Positions 10,470-22,600 of a stretch of DNA of 64,000 nucleotides are shown piece by piece. The notes below the pieces were generated by a model. The model ran no database searches, had not been told where the DNA came from, and saw nothing but the letters and a program-made list of their open reading frames with translations. The stretch covers positions 9,630,832-9,694,831 of the forward strand of contig JABAKD010000001.1 of NCBI GenBank assembly GCA_012845835.1, read 5' to 3'. The position numbers were made by a program, and so were the translations under genes. Source of the stretch: Undaria pinnatifida (lineage: Eukaryota > Sar > Phaeophyceae > Laminariales > Alariaceae). Each line of letters opens with the position of its first letter. The first letter of the stretch is position 1.

Positions 10470-11505
10470 TTCGGTTCGGTTCGGTTCGGTTCGGTTCGGT
10501 TCGGTTCGGTTCGGTTCGGTTCGGTTCGGTTCGGTCGGTTCGGTTCGGTTCGGTTCGGTTCGGTTCGGTTCGGTTCGGTTCGGTTCGGTTCGGTTCGGTT
10601 CGGTTCGGTTCGGTTCGGTTCGGTTCGGTTCGGTTCGGTTCGGTTCGGTTCGGTTCGGTTCGGTTCGGTTCGGTTCGGTTCGGTTCGGTTCGGTTCGGTT
10701 CGGTTCGGTTCGGTTCGGTTCGGTTCGGTTCGGTTCGGTTCGGTTCGGTTCGGTTCGGTTCGGTTCGGTTCGGTTCGGTTCGGTTCGGTTCGGTTCGGTT
10801 CGGTTCGGTTCGGTTCGGTTCGGTTCGGTTCGGTTCGGTTCGGTTCGGTTCGGTTCGGTTCGGTCGGTTCGGTTCGGTTCGGTTCGGTTCGGTTCGGTTC
10901 GGTTCGGTTCGGTTCGGTTCGGTTCGGTTCGGTTCGGTTCGGTTCGGTTCGGTTCGGTTCGGTTCGGTTCGGTTCGGTTCGGTTCGGTTCGGTTCGGTTC
11001 GGTTCGGTTCGGTTCGGTTCGGTTCGGTTCGGTTCGGTTCGGTTCGGTTCGGTTCGGTTCGGTTCGGTTCGGTTCGGTTCGGTTCGGTCGGTTCGGTTCG
11101 GTTCGGTTCGGTTCGGTTCGGTTCGGTTCGGTTCGGTTCGGTTCGGTTCGGTTCGGTTCGGTTCGGTTCGGTTCGGTTCGGTTCGGTTCGGTTCGGTTCG
11201 GTTCGGTTCGGTTCGGTTCGGTTCGGTTCGGTTCGGTCGGTTCGGTTCGGTTCGGTTCGGTTCGGTTCGGTTCGGTTCGGTTCGGTTCGGTTCGGTTCGG
11301 TTCGGTTCGGTTCGGTTCGGTTCGGTTCGGTTCGGTTCGGTTCGGTTCGGTTTGGTTCGGTTCGGTTCGGTTCGGTTCGGTTCGGTTCGGTTCGGTTCGG
11401 TTCGGTTCGGTTCGGTTCGGTTCGGTTCGGTTCGGTTCGGTTCGGTTCGGTTCGGTTCGGTTCGGTTCGGTTCGGTTCGGTTCGGTTCGGTTCGGCTCGG
11501 CTCGA
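10470..11505 (+). repeat. (TTCGG)n pentanucleotide array, about 1.04 kb
   Basis: There are roughly 205 near-perfect copies. The only irregularities I see are four 4-bp units (TCGG), near 10533, 10862, 11087 and 11236, one TTTGG unit near 11350, and two CTCGG units at the right end. A 5-bp unit has no stop in any frame, so all six frames look open (FGSVR / EPNRT repeats). These should not be annotated as proteins. Confidence 0.97.
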
Positions 11506-12608
11506 CCTGCGCGAAAAAAAGACGTTGGGAGGAGCGGGACGGGAAAACCATTTACGCGAGCTGCGATAGGCATGGACCTAATTGCTTTGAGGCCCCTTGC
11601 TTGACGTGCTGTATACCTCCGAATAAACGTTCAATGAACCGAAAACTGACTTCGAGAAAATGTGAAAGAGCAATCCTATGAACGACCAAGGCTACGGTAG
11701 GGGGAGGGGGAGGCGGGAAGCCCCGGGGGGGGCGTACTCATTTGTTGCTTGCCTTAGTCCTTTGATCGTTGACCACTAATCCCTTTCGAGACGGGGCACT
11801 GTTCCTACTCCTCATAGAGACACCTCCAACATTTGGGTGTTCATTACGCTTTTTCCATATATTACATAGAAATCGTTTGCTTTCGGTTGGGGGGGGTCAT
11901 TTATAGGGCTTCCTTTTTCAGCGACTTAAGAGTCACTAGTGCGAGTGGCTACCGCTGTTGTGCTTTTAGGGTTCACGACATGTGCTTTAAGAATTCACGA
12001 CACGAGCGTCACCATGGAATGTTTGTTCTGGTACGTCAACAAGGTATGCATGCATGTTAAGGTTTTTATCGCGCGGCTAAACTTCTCTCGTAAAAAGGGG
12101 TACCTCCGCCTACCATAGCCTCGGTCGAACAGTCCCATCACCTATACACCGAAGGCAAGTAACAATTGACTAAAAATTGAAGGAAAAAAAAAAGCTCATG
12201 CAGCGATATCGGGTGCTTCCGTGCAGTTGAGAACTCCCGCCTGTCCTATTGCGCTTCTTGCTTTTGATGTGGGGTCACCACCCACCTTCCTTTGGTCGCC
12301 GAAGAGCATATCCGGGGGTGTGCACCGACTGTGTGAGCTCCATGCGCGTCACCGTGGTGAAGCGCGGGTCGGATGGGGGCGCACTGCGGGTAAATGTTGT
12401 CAAGAAAAAGGTTAGCGAGAGTGTGTGGGGAGAAAGGATCAAAGATCGTGGTCTCTGGGAGAAGCAGCCTCTTCTCTGGGAATGAGTTCGAGATGGTAAC
12501 GGGTGACACTACAAACCGTTTTATGGAAGTTTTTCACTACCGCAGATACGATAGCGTGCAACTCAAATGCCTAGTAACTTGTCCCCAAAAATGGAAATGG
12601 GCGTTAGA
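11506..12608. other. Intergenic stretch
   Basis: No supported gene was found. The short open frames here have no recognisable motifs. One G-rich run lies at 11700-11735. Confidence 0.5.
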
Positions 12609-12877
12609 CGCGTGCTACGACAGAGGTGGCAGTTTTCGTCTGAAAATGTTTCTGAATGACGGGGCTCCTTGACCCGAAATCGTCGGGGAAAAAAAAAATA
12701 ATAGGCCCACTTTTTTTTCATGGTTCTCGTTGTGTATACAAACAACGGGATGTTTCATCCGGTATGTAGCAGTTTTATTTTTTCTTCTCCAAAAATCTTT
12801 TCTTTTGGGAGAGGTCTTAAGCTCCCGAACTGAGGAAACTTCAGAAAAAAAGTGGTGCACCTCCATCGTAGCGTGGG
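12609..12877 (+). mobile_element. MITE family A, copy 2
   Basis: The left end is GCGTGCTACGACAGAGGT and the right end is the inverted CACCTCCATCGTAGCG. The internal marker TGAATGACGGGGCTCCTTGA is present at about 12653. Length is about 270 bp, with no coding capacity. Confidence 0.8.
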
Positions 12878-12977
12878 TCGTGACTAGCACAGGCTGCTGT
12901 TTCAGCTCCATGCTGAGTTACCGTCGTGGTCAAGAGCGGGCCCGACGGGAAGAGTAGCCTTTGCGATGTTCTCACCT

Positions 12978-13241
12978 CACAAATCATACCAGATAAAGTA
13001 CCAAATATATTTCGATGTGTGAGGTGGTCCGCACATTTTTTTTTTTTTTTCCAAAACGCACGGCGTAGCCGCGCTCGGGTCGGAGCCCTAGCCAGGCTTA
13101 GGGTTGGGGATAGGCTTAGGGTTAGGGTGGGTCTACGCCCTCTCGCGATTTGACAAAAACACAGCACAAAAACACGAAAAACCAGCTTAAACCCCTCGAT
13201 AAAGTGAAATATATTTGGTACTTTATCTGGTACGATTTGTG
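12978..13241. mobile_element. Inverted-repeat element with 36-bp arms and a telomere-like core
   Basis: The arm at 12978-13013 and the reverse complement of 13206-13241 agree at 35 of 36 positions (ACCAGATAAAGTACCAAATA inside). The 192-bp spacer has a 14-T run, GGCTTAGGGTTGGGGATAGG and GGCTTAGGGTTAGGGT. It is probably a foldback MITE. No clear target duplication was found. Confidence 0.8.
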
Positions 13242-13750
13242 GGACAAAGCCGTTAAAGGCGCCTCGACGGGGACGCGCTGCGAGGCATTGTCCGGTCACC
13301 GACGTGACAAGATCATGGCGATACAGAATTATATCGTTTGCTTTTTGATGATAATAACCTGAGAAATTGGAGTGACCTCTTGTACCCCCGCGCCATGGCA
13401 CTTGACTCATTTTGAACTGCGCGCACATTTCGGAGAGAAAATGCCCGTAAATATGTTGGAACACTTGCGCGGTGGTGAGCTAGTTGGCGTTTTCACCGAT
13501 GCCAAAACATCCCAATCGAACCCGTTTACCCATCCATGCAAAAGTATCCCACTCTAGTTCTAAGTCGTGTCCGCCCCATAAACGTGCTTGAAGTTGTCAA
13601 GCACTGCTGCTGTACCGCACGCCTCAGAACGGGGTGTTGTGAAGGGGTAAATTTCCGCGAAAGTTACGGAGAAGCGACTATCTCGGTTGACGGCACTCTT
13701 CCCTCTTGACGGACAGGCACCAAGGGACTCCTCACAATAAAAGTAGTATG

Positions 13751-14085
13751 TTATTCCTGAAGGGGCCCTTGACCGGTCAAATTTAGACCGTCAACCGACA
13801 CATCTGCCGAGAAAGTGTAAGGGCACCTGTAACTGCCGTCGAATACTTTATCGGAGGCGTTCTTGCAAACCGTTCGCCGAGGCTCGTACACCGCTTCGCG
13901 CGCCCTGCTGCAGGACTCGGTGTAATTCGTCTGTCGGAGGTAGATGGGGAGGGACCAAACAGTACACACGCGCGCGAAAGTCTTAAGCAGACATATACGG
14001 TGCCGCTTGTGGCGGATTGATTTCCATTTTGGTCTTTGACTTTCTGGATTTTTTCGAGTGACCAGCGTTCAAGCTCGTACTGCAC
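13751..14085 (-). CDS. Possible small two-exon gene, unknown function
   Basis: On the minus strand an ATG at 14085 opens a 29-codon exon (14085-13999) beginning MQYELERWSLEKIQKV. A candidate intron runs from a GTATAT donor (13998) to a CAG acceptor (13931). The second exon (13930-13751) continues in the same phase and ends in TAA, with three Cys and the string VCKNASDKVFDGSYRCPYTF. The total would be 88 residues. The sequence is complex and protein-like, but I recognise no family and the intron is only 68 nt. It could equally be chance open sequence or a fragment of a larger gene. Confidence 0.22.
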
Positions 14086-14140
14086 ATCTCGTCGGATAGC
14101 TTAAAATAACAACACGGAGAGATAATGTACAAACAAGTAG

Positions 14141-14513
14141 TGTTATAAGGCTTAGTTTGGGTAAGCTATCGGTTAACTTTTTGCAAGTGGTCAAACGGAC
14201 TAATACCCCACTAATACCTTAACAAATGGCGTCGTCGGCAGGACATGGGTTTTTTGGGTCGTGGGTTCGATCCCCACCATCCACAATAATAAACTTTTCA
14301 GATTTTCCCCATGTCGAACTTGAAAAATACTCTCCCGGGTATACCCAGGAAATGAAACGGCTTGGATAAATATCAGGTCCGCCCGTATATCCGGCCGACC
14401 TGATATCCCGCCGTTTCAGGAGGGGAGAGTGTTATAAGGCTTAGTTTGGGTAAGCTATCGGTTAACCTTTTGCAAGTGGTCAAACGGACTAATACCCCAC
14501 CAATACCTTAACA
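14141..14513 (+). mobile_element. TRIM retrotransposon, copy 1 (373 bp)
   Basis: Two 84-bp direct repeats (14141-14224 and 14430-14513), starting TGTTATAAGG and ending TTAACA, act as LTRs. Two bases after the 5' LTR is a primer-binding site, TGGCGTCGTCGGCAGGAC (14227-14244). A purine tract, AGGAGGGGAGAG (14418-14429), abuts the 3' LTR. The interior also has GTGGGTTCGATCCCCAC, a perfect tRNA T-arm shape. There is no coding capacity. The flanks (GTAG, AATG) do not form a target duplication. Confidence 0.85.
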
Positions 14514-14589
14514 AATGAGCGTGCTGCTCTCGCTTCCTACTTGAATTTAACAGTAGCTCGTGAGGAGTCAAACTGACACACAACGCACG

Positions 14590-14853
14590 GCTGATTCTAC
14601 GATACCCCCCCCCAAAAAAAAACCCAGCGATTTTCTTTGACAAACGTTTCATGGCTGCTCGACATGAGGAAGGTTGCTATTAAATCAAGGCCCCTCCAAA
14701 TATTTTCTTGTTTGTAATGGACTATCGAACGATGACATCGGGGTGGCAAGGGGACACCGTGTATTCAGGAGGTACGGCCGGGTCCCGGGAGCTGGTTTCA
14801 AAACCGGCGATTTCGTTGAAGAAAAGTTGGGGGGGCTATCATAGAACGACTCG
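14590..14853 (+). mobile_element. MITE family B, copy 1
   Basis: The left end CTGATTCTACGATACCCCCC pairs with the right end GGGGGGCTATCATAGAACGA. Family blocks present include ACGTTTCATGGCTGCTCGAC, GGACACCGTGT and CCGGCGATTTCGTTGA. It is non-coding, and three relatives occur in this window. Confidence 0.75.
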
Positions 14854-16601
14854 AAACTACTGTAGCTTTCGGATGTAGGGAAGGATTGGGCAAATGACAC
14901 GCGCGATAGGTCGGATGTAGAGAGGGAACAGAACACAACGCGCGCGGTAGGAAATCATACTATTGATAAAAGATTCGACACTGCTGCCGTGTTTGTTGGG
15001 TGCGGGAGCGGGGGGGGGGGGGGGCAGACAAGCGACGCGCGTTAAGCGGAGATCATGCATCATAAACGAAAGGGTATGAGCGAATGCGTATCGGGTGCGA
15101 TAAACAGATGCAATCGTACCAGTACTTGCAAACAACATTTTACTTCGGCGCGGCTGCTTTAGAGCTTCTTTCACATCGGTACCTGGTACCTATTATTCGA
15201 TTATCGTACAATACTTGTGTAGCAAGAAAAAGTCAACTGCCACCACGGAATCCCACGCGTCTATGTGTATCTACGAGTATTTCTACTCAAAAAATTAAAA
15301 ATCCACCTCACGAGACACTCGCAAAAAGTGAAGAGTCGAGCGTCGAAAGAAAAGGTGTGCTCACGTACCCACTTTGAATAAAACGCCTCTAACTCCTGCG
15401 AAAAAGCAGTCAACTGCGGCCACAGAGACCCAATCCCACCCGTCTACGCGTGTCTGTGGCCGCGTCTGCTCGAACACTATTTAACAAAACTGTTCATTGC
15501 ACCGACAGCAGGTGTAACTCGCTACGAATGATAAGCCCAGTGTCTTGTGGTGTATGCGCATATCGGGCACGCACTTGATGAAAAGAGAAAAGGGGAAACA
15601 AAATGGTTAGGGTGCATGTTCGGAAAGACGAAAGCAACCGTGTGCTCGCATGCTGTCGTGCTCACCGAAAATGATGGTGCATCCACGCCCATTCTCCAAT
15701 TCGTGTCGGACGCTCCATAAGCACCGGCCGGCTTTCTCCTCGTAGAAGGCGCGAGTTTTCCCCGTCTAATGCTTATCGACGCCATGTCCGAGTATTGTTG
15801 GGTGTGTACAGGGGCGCTTGCTCGCGTCAAGACTGATAGCAGGACAGGATGCCACGTACGCACTGGTACAGATATAGCTTGACAGTGCGGTCCTCCCGCG
15901 GTTTCTCGCTCCAAGTCTGGAAGGGGTTTCACGTTAGTAGTGTGATATGTATGTTTACGATATGGGTTCGAAGGTATCGTGCCTTTTTGCGTCAAGTCTT
16001 CTGTAGGACGGGATGCGATTGCGACGTATGTGTAGGTGGCCTCGACAACAGATTGCACTATAAATACTTTCAATTTTTTTTTTCGTGTACTATGCCGCTT
16101 GAATTAGCGGTGACTGGTACGATTACGTATGAGTATGAGTATCAGCCGCGCGACGGATCTGCTGTACCTTGTACTTTGTATGCATGCAACTTACGAGTAC
16201 GCGTGCGAGGTACGAATGAAGAGTGAACAGTTCCAGGTGAACAGGAGCAAGCGGCGAAGTCGAAAAGGAACAAACGATTTTATTGGGTATTAGTAACGCC
16301 CTAGATATGTGTACAGGGGTTTCTAGTGATAATTTACAGACTCTTCATAGGGAAGCGGGGATTATTGTAGTTTTTCGTTGCGCGTCCTGCGGTCCGAGTC
16401 GTCGGGGCGGAACCTTGCTTGCAAAGCATCGTGCTCCTCACGATTGAGGCTCGCAAACACCGTTGGCTAGCATATCTACCTCAAACCACAGGACAGGGTG
16501 CGCCGTGATTAGCCCAACTAGTTTCAGCAACCCAAAGCAACATAATTGCTGTAGCTGCTCTGTCTGTATCCCGTATATCGCGAGACCAGACAATAATCAT
16601 C
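14854..16601. other. Intergenic stretch upstream of the nucleoporin gene
   Basis: No supported gene was found. It contains a G run at 15010-15025 and several short AT-rich tracts. It must hold the nucleoporin promoter and 5' UTR, but I see no decisive element. Confidence 0.4.
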
Positions 16602-19600
16602 ATGCCCGCCGGAAGGGGGGTCGAGACCTCTGTTCCTCAGGACCATGATCCGTTTGGGGTGTTGCTCAACGCCAACACGGTGCTTCTGCACAACCTAAGG
16701 AGGGACGAGGCCTCCCCCGAGCTGCAGAAACAGCTGACGCAGACCGGCATGCCTCCCTCAGCGCAGGCCTACTTTTGCGACCCCTACACGAGCTCGTACT
16801 TGGGGCCTCAGGTGAGATTCCGATTCCGCGAGCCACAGATATTTTTATATTTTTGAATTTTGGTGTCAAATGTGTAGAGATTGATAGTGATACTTACAAG
16901 CAGTGTGACTTTTACGTTATAACGCACTGCTTGCTTGTGAAATGAAAACTTGATCGGTTGCCTCTGGAGGCAGCAGCACCAAAACCTGCAGCACCAACAC
17001 CAGCATTAGCAGACACAGTATATAGCAACAGCACAGCTTTATGCTGGATGGATACAGGTTTGCCTGCGCTGAGCGCTGAGAGCGTGCGTGTTGCACCCTA
17101 AATCGCCGATCCTGTCAAACACGTTATTTTGTTTTCTTCTGTCGAACTTTGTGTAAACATCGTTTTCGCCCGAGGACGCATCTTCCCCCGCAGCGCAAAA
17201 TGGCACACAGACTCTCCTCGCTGTTGGTGTGCAACGTGTAAGACGTAAATTATGTCCGAGTACGAGCGTAGTCAACCAAAGGGCACACGGAGCGAAGACG
17301 CCTTGGCTTTCGAGTTGCTGTTGCTGCTGCTGTTGTTGCTGCTGTTGTTGTCGCTGTCTGGGAGCCTTGTCTCAAGTGTGAACGAGCCCCCAGCAACAAC
17401 CACCCCGAGCGCCGTCTTTTCCGGACGCTCTGATGAGCACCGTGTTTTCCCGCCGAGAACCCCAGCAACATCCCCACTTTTACCGCTGTGGTGGCGGAGG
17501 GCCCTGCTGGTAGCTATCTCCCAGTGTAGTGGTGGTGTGCCAGAGCAATATGACCGCCTTGTGGGGGGAAGCCACGTCATTCATTCTAGGAAGTGGGTGC
17601 AATTCCTTAGTCGCGCCAAACAACTTGGACTCGTGTGACCGCATTACCTGGTATGTCGGGATACAGCCTTACTCGACCGCCTTGCCGGAGGACCTCTACT
17701 CTGTAGCTCCAGACCTATATACGAGCTCAAAAGGGAAGTTCACAGGCGGTTGATGAGACGTGATATAGGGTTGGGAGTGCCGTTCGTTATACCCTCATTC
17801 CAACCCAATCGCCATATTATATAATAAGGATATGGGTCCCCTAGGAAATCGGTGGTGTGCGAGAGCAACATGACCGCCTTATAGAGGGAAGCGGCCTTAT
17901 TCACTCCAGGTTATGAGTGCAATTCCCGAGTTACGCCAAGCGACTTTAACCGCCTTATATTGGGATACCGCTTCATTGGGGCGCCTAGCGCTGTGTGTGT
18001 ATGGGAAATGTTGAAATCGTCAACCCCCCATAAAACAGCGGTACTGCTGCTGCTGCGTAGGTCTTCCTGCACTGTTGTATATTGTGCGATGAGGGACCTC
18101 CTCCGCAGCAGTCCGACCGGCCGACCAGAGTCGTCAAGCGTGCTTCACTCGAGGAGCTTCCGCACGCAACGACTGTAGTACACTCCCGTGCATCTTTCCC
18201 GCCCTTCCCTCCCTCCACCCTACCTTCCTTCTCCCTTCCGCCCATTCCTCCTCTTCCTTAATCCCCCCCCCCCCCCCCTCACCCCTCCGCCCCCTCCCTC
18301 CCTCCCCCCATTCTACCCCTCTCCCTCTACACCCCCTCGTTTCTCCACGCCCACCCTCCCTGCCCCCCACCCTTCTCCTTCCTCACCTTCTCACCCCCCC
18401 CCCCCCTTCCTCCACCCTCCACCTTATCCCTCCACCGCCTTTCTACGCTTTTGTTCGTCTCGATCAGATCCGACCGAAGGCATTCGCCATGCTCCCCGAG
18501 CCCTTGACTCGAGAGCGCGATAGGGTCGAGTGCATGACCTTCATGGGCATCCTGCCCGAGATAGACCACGCTTGGATGACGGTAGACAATGTGCTCTTCC
18601 TCTGGAACTACCACACTCAGGACTTCACGCAGTTCCGCGAGCTCGATCAGGTGGGTGAATAGGGTGTGTTGCGGCGTTTAGTAATCGACGTCTCGCCTTA
18701 CAATCCTTCACTGAGTTTACGAAATTAAGATGTGTCACATTCTAGATGGTTCCATTTTGGATTGCATTTATTTGGGTACGGTGGGCTTGGTGGGTGGGTA
18801 AGTGGGTGGGTGGGCGGGTGTGGGTGGGTGCGTGAAATAGTGCTCACGATTTGGATCAGCTTCGACGAAAGAGTTGACAGCCCACAGTAGCCCCTACCTG
18901 CATCTTCGTTCCAAGAAACGGCGGGCGTATGGCCGGGGCCAAGACGGTATAATGCGAGTATGGCAATAGTCCGCCTCCCTCGCCAACCCCCCGCCTTTCC
19001 CCCCCTTCCGTATCCCCCATCCCCCGTCCTCGTCTTTCTACATGCTCCTCTCGGGGGGAGCAGGTGATCGTGACTGTAGCGTTGGTACCCCCTAAACGAG
19101 GCGTTTTTCAGGAGTCGGTGAAACACGTTCTGGCGGTGGCGACTACAGTGGAAGTGGTGCTTCTGGCGGTCACGTACCAACAGGAAGGGAAGGGGGACGG
19201 CGGCGGTAGTTTCGGTTCGAGTCGAAACCGACGGTTACAGGTGCGTGCTAGACGATGTTTGGTTTTTAATAAGATGTTTGAATCTAAAAAAATATATATT
19301 TTCGGAAAGAAAGCGAGAAATACAGAACGCGCGCGGCCGAAGTATCGCACAGCCGGCAAAGCTGAGTATCGACCACTCAACCGGCCGAACTCACATCTGT
19401 CGTGGATGGAATATTTTTTTTCATGTTTTGTCCTTAAAAGCAGCTCTTAACAGTAAACAAGAAGCAACACGAAAAAGGCCGGTCGTATTATACGTCTTTT
19501 CATCCTGTTGTGAATGAAAACCCTGCCAAATGTTGCTTCTCGACTGTAAAAAACGTTGCGCAAAAAGGCGCAGGTACTAGTTTTTTTCTGTCGCTGGACC

Positions 19601-22600
19601 CAGCTCGTATCGATAAGGATACTTTGTTATTGGTTCGATGTATGAATGATACATGAACATTAATTTCCATGTCGCCTGACACGTCAATGTCATCAGGGTT
19701 GTCTGCAGGTTTGATTTCCATTATTTTTGTTCATTAGATTTTGACTCAGGAAAATCTTACCAAAAACGAGCGGCCGGTGTATTACGCAGCTTGCAAAGAT
19801 GAGGGTCGACTCTAAACTTGTCGAACTCGCAGCTGACGCTACAAGAATAAATTTGATGAAAGCAGTTGCACTAAAAAGGTACACGTACTTCTACACACCA
19901 ACACTAATATATATATATATATTACAGTGTATTACGCAGCATGCAAAGATGAGGGTCGACTCTAAACTTGTCGAACTCGCAGCTGACGCTGCAAGAATAA
20001 ATTTGATAAAAGCAGTTGCACTAAAAAGGTACACGTACTGCTGCACACGAACACTAATAGTGTATCACGCAGCATGCAAAGATGAGGCTCGACTCTAAAC
20101 TTGTCGAACTCGCAGCTGACGCTACAAGAATAAATTTGATAAACGTAGTTGCACTAAAAAGGTACACGTACTGCTGCACACGAACACTAATAGGGCGCAC
20201 TACAATAACACACGCGCGCAACTGACGCGGCGGACGAGCTTCTTCGCGCCTACCTGTGGGGTGTCTTCGCTCAAGATCTCGGGGCAAGCTCGTAACGGGC
20301 TAGAGAACAAAGCATGCAAAGCAATTTTGAAGGAAAAAAAGCAAGAAAACACTCCAAATAAAAACATGAAAAAAACGGCAACAGTCGAAAAGTATGCTCA
20401 ACACTTCCACGGTATGTAATAAATGAGTAAAAATGTGGACGAAAACAACAACTACTGAAACTCATTAGAACCAACAAATACACGCACAGGTGCGACGGAC
20501 AAACTTCTGCGCCTCCACCGACGGAGTCTCCATGCTCAAAATCGCGGCGCACCCGAACGGACGAGTCTTCATGGCGGGCAAGGACGGGAACCTCTATGAA
20601 CTGACCTACACCGTGGCGTACGGGTTTCTCTACTCAGTTTTCTTTGTGGGGGACCCTTCGGGAACCCGGAAGTGCGAAAGGGTCACCCATAAGTCGAACG
20701 GGGGACCCTCCCCTATTCATTCTGTCCTAGCCCTTTTTGGCTACCGGAATGCGGAGAGGACTTTGGTGGATGTGGTGGTGGATCCGCTGAGGAATGTGCT
20801 GTACACGTTGGATTTGGCGGGCAATATGGACTTGTTTGATCTTGGGGCCGACGGGAATCAGACGACGCAGAAGGTGAGGGATGAGGGGCTAAACTTCGTA
20901 CATGAAAACGGCGTTTTTCGCGACTTCTCTAGCTATTTCTTACTACTGGGAAACGGTGTTGTTCGAGATTTATGGCGATTTTTGGGAGCGGCCTACACTG
21001 TATTCATTGCTTTTGCTTATGTGGACGGGTTGCGGGGGAGGGGGGAGTGGGGGTGGGCTTGCGTTATAGTCTATCCTCTGCTCTTTTCCGTAGTGTTCAC
21101 GTTTTTTGCTGAAAGTGAAACCGAAGACCACGTTTTGTCCGGTTACCGGAACGCTGAGCGTACTCTGGCGGGTATTGTGCTTGACCCGCAGAGGAACGTG
21201 CGATATGCGTTGGATTCGGTGGGCAACATGAACTTGTTTGATCTTGGCGCGAACGGAAACCAGTCAATGCAGAGGGTGGGGGTGGGGTGGAGGGTGGACT
21301 TGGGGTTGGGGGGGGGCGGGGGGATGGGGGGAAGGGGGGGGGGTACTCATACCATGCATGGTCATAGTCTTAGCACGATAGACCCTCGCATCCCTACCAT
21401 GCCGGAACGGAACACGTCGAGTTCTCACCGACCAGGCACCATTGCTTGGGGGGAAGTACTCGGTATCACACATGGAAGTAGTCTGTAGACCACCCATTAA
21501 CCCTCGCATCCTTACAAAGCCGGGACGGAGGACGTTGGATTTTCGCCGACCTGGCGGAAATAGGTGTGGGGGCGCGGGGGGCTGGAAAGGCGGAAGGAGG
21601 GTGGAGAGGAGAGGGAACGGGGGACGGTGAAGTGAGGACGGACATGTGCTACGATAGAGGTTGAGAGGAACGGGGGACGGTGATGTGAGAACGGACAGGT
21701 GCTACGATACAAGTAGCACTCTGGGCCAAGACATTTATTACCACGACGCCCCGTAGGCAGCGAAACAAACTACCTAATTTTTGTCGGAATACCAGTCTGT
21801 TTCGTTATTGTTGTCATCTGCACGTTCATTATTTCTCGAAACAAAGTTTTGGGTGAGGTTTTATAGCTCGTCGCGTAAAGAGCCTCAGGAAATGTAGGCT
21901 CTACCCCTTATTATCGTAGCATGGGTCGTGTAGGGCGTGACTGGGGTGGGAAGGGTGGAGGGCGGGGGGGGGGGGCGGACGTTAACTGGGTGGGATGGTA
22001 AGGGGTGGGGGTGAGGGTAGGGAGGGGACGGGGGTGGGGGGGGAGGGATATAGAGACAGAGAGGGGGAGAGAAAAAGTAGGAGAACAACAGAAGGCAGAG
22101 GCATGGTCAGAAATCAGGGACAGCGGCCGAGACAACCTCCCCGCCCGCCCTCCCGTCCTTGCTGCTATGTATGTATATACCTGACAGATGAACTGCTTCA
22201 ACATCTGGGAAGCAGCCTTCAAGTTCTGTCGCTGGGGTGCCACATCCAATCTCCTCCCGGCCCAGAGCATCTTCAAGGACCCTTCGAGGTTTGAGGTGGT
22301 GTCCCTGGGGGTGGTAGGGCCGTCGGAGAGCAAGGACGTGTCGCTGGTGGCTGTCAGCAACGCCGGAATGCGCTTCTACCTCTCCTGCTCGTACAGGTGA
22401 TATTTTCAAGGCTTTTTCCACGGGTCAGATCACTTATCGCGGATTGGATCGTGTCAGAATGATCCTGGCCCCGACCTGTGATATTTGAAAACCTCCTGAC
22501 CCGACTCGCCCCGACCCGTGATATTTCGAACACCACCTGGCCCGACCCGACTCGACCTGCGAGTTTTTGAAAACCTCATAACCCGACCCCCGGGCTAGTA

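Noticed and set aside
10404-11681. Very long FGSVR- and EPNRT-repeat open frames on both strands
   Set aside because: They are the six-frame reading of a (TTCGG)n array that lacks stop codons by composition.
14225-14290. Functional tRNA gene inside TRIM copy 1
   Set aside because: Only a T-arm-like hairpin is present; no D-arm, anticodon arm or matching 5' acceptor strand is visible.
19775-20200. CRISPR array
   Set aside because: The three repeats are long contiguous units with no short-repeat/unique-spacer alternation, in a eukaryotic intron.
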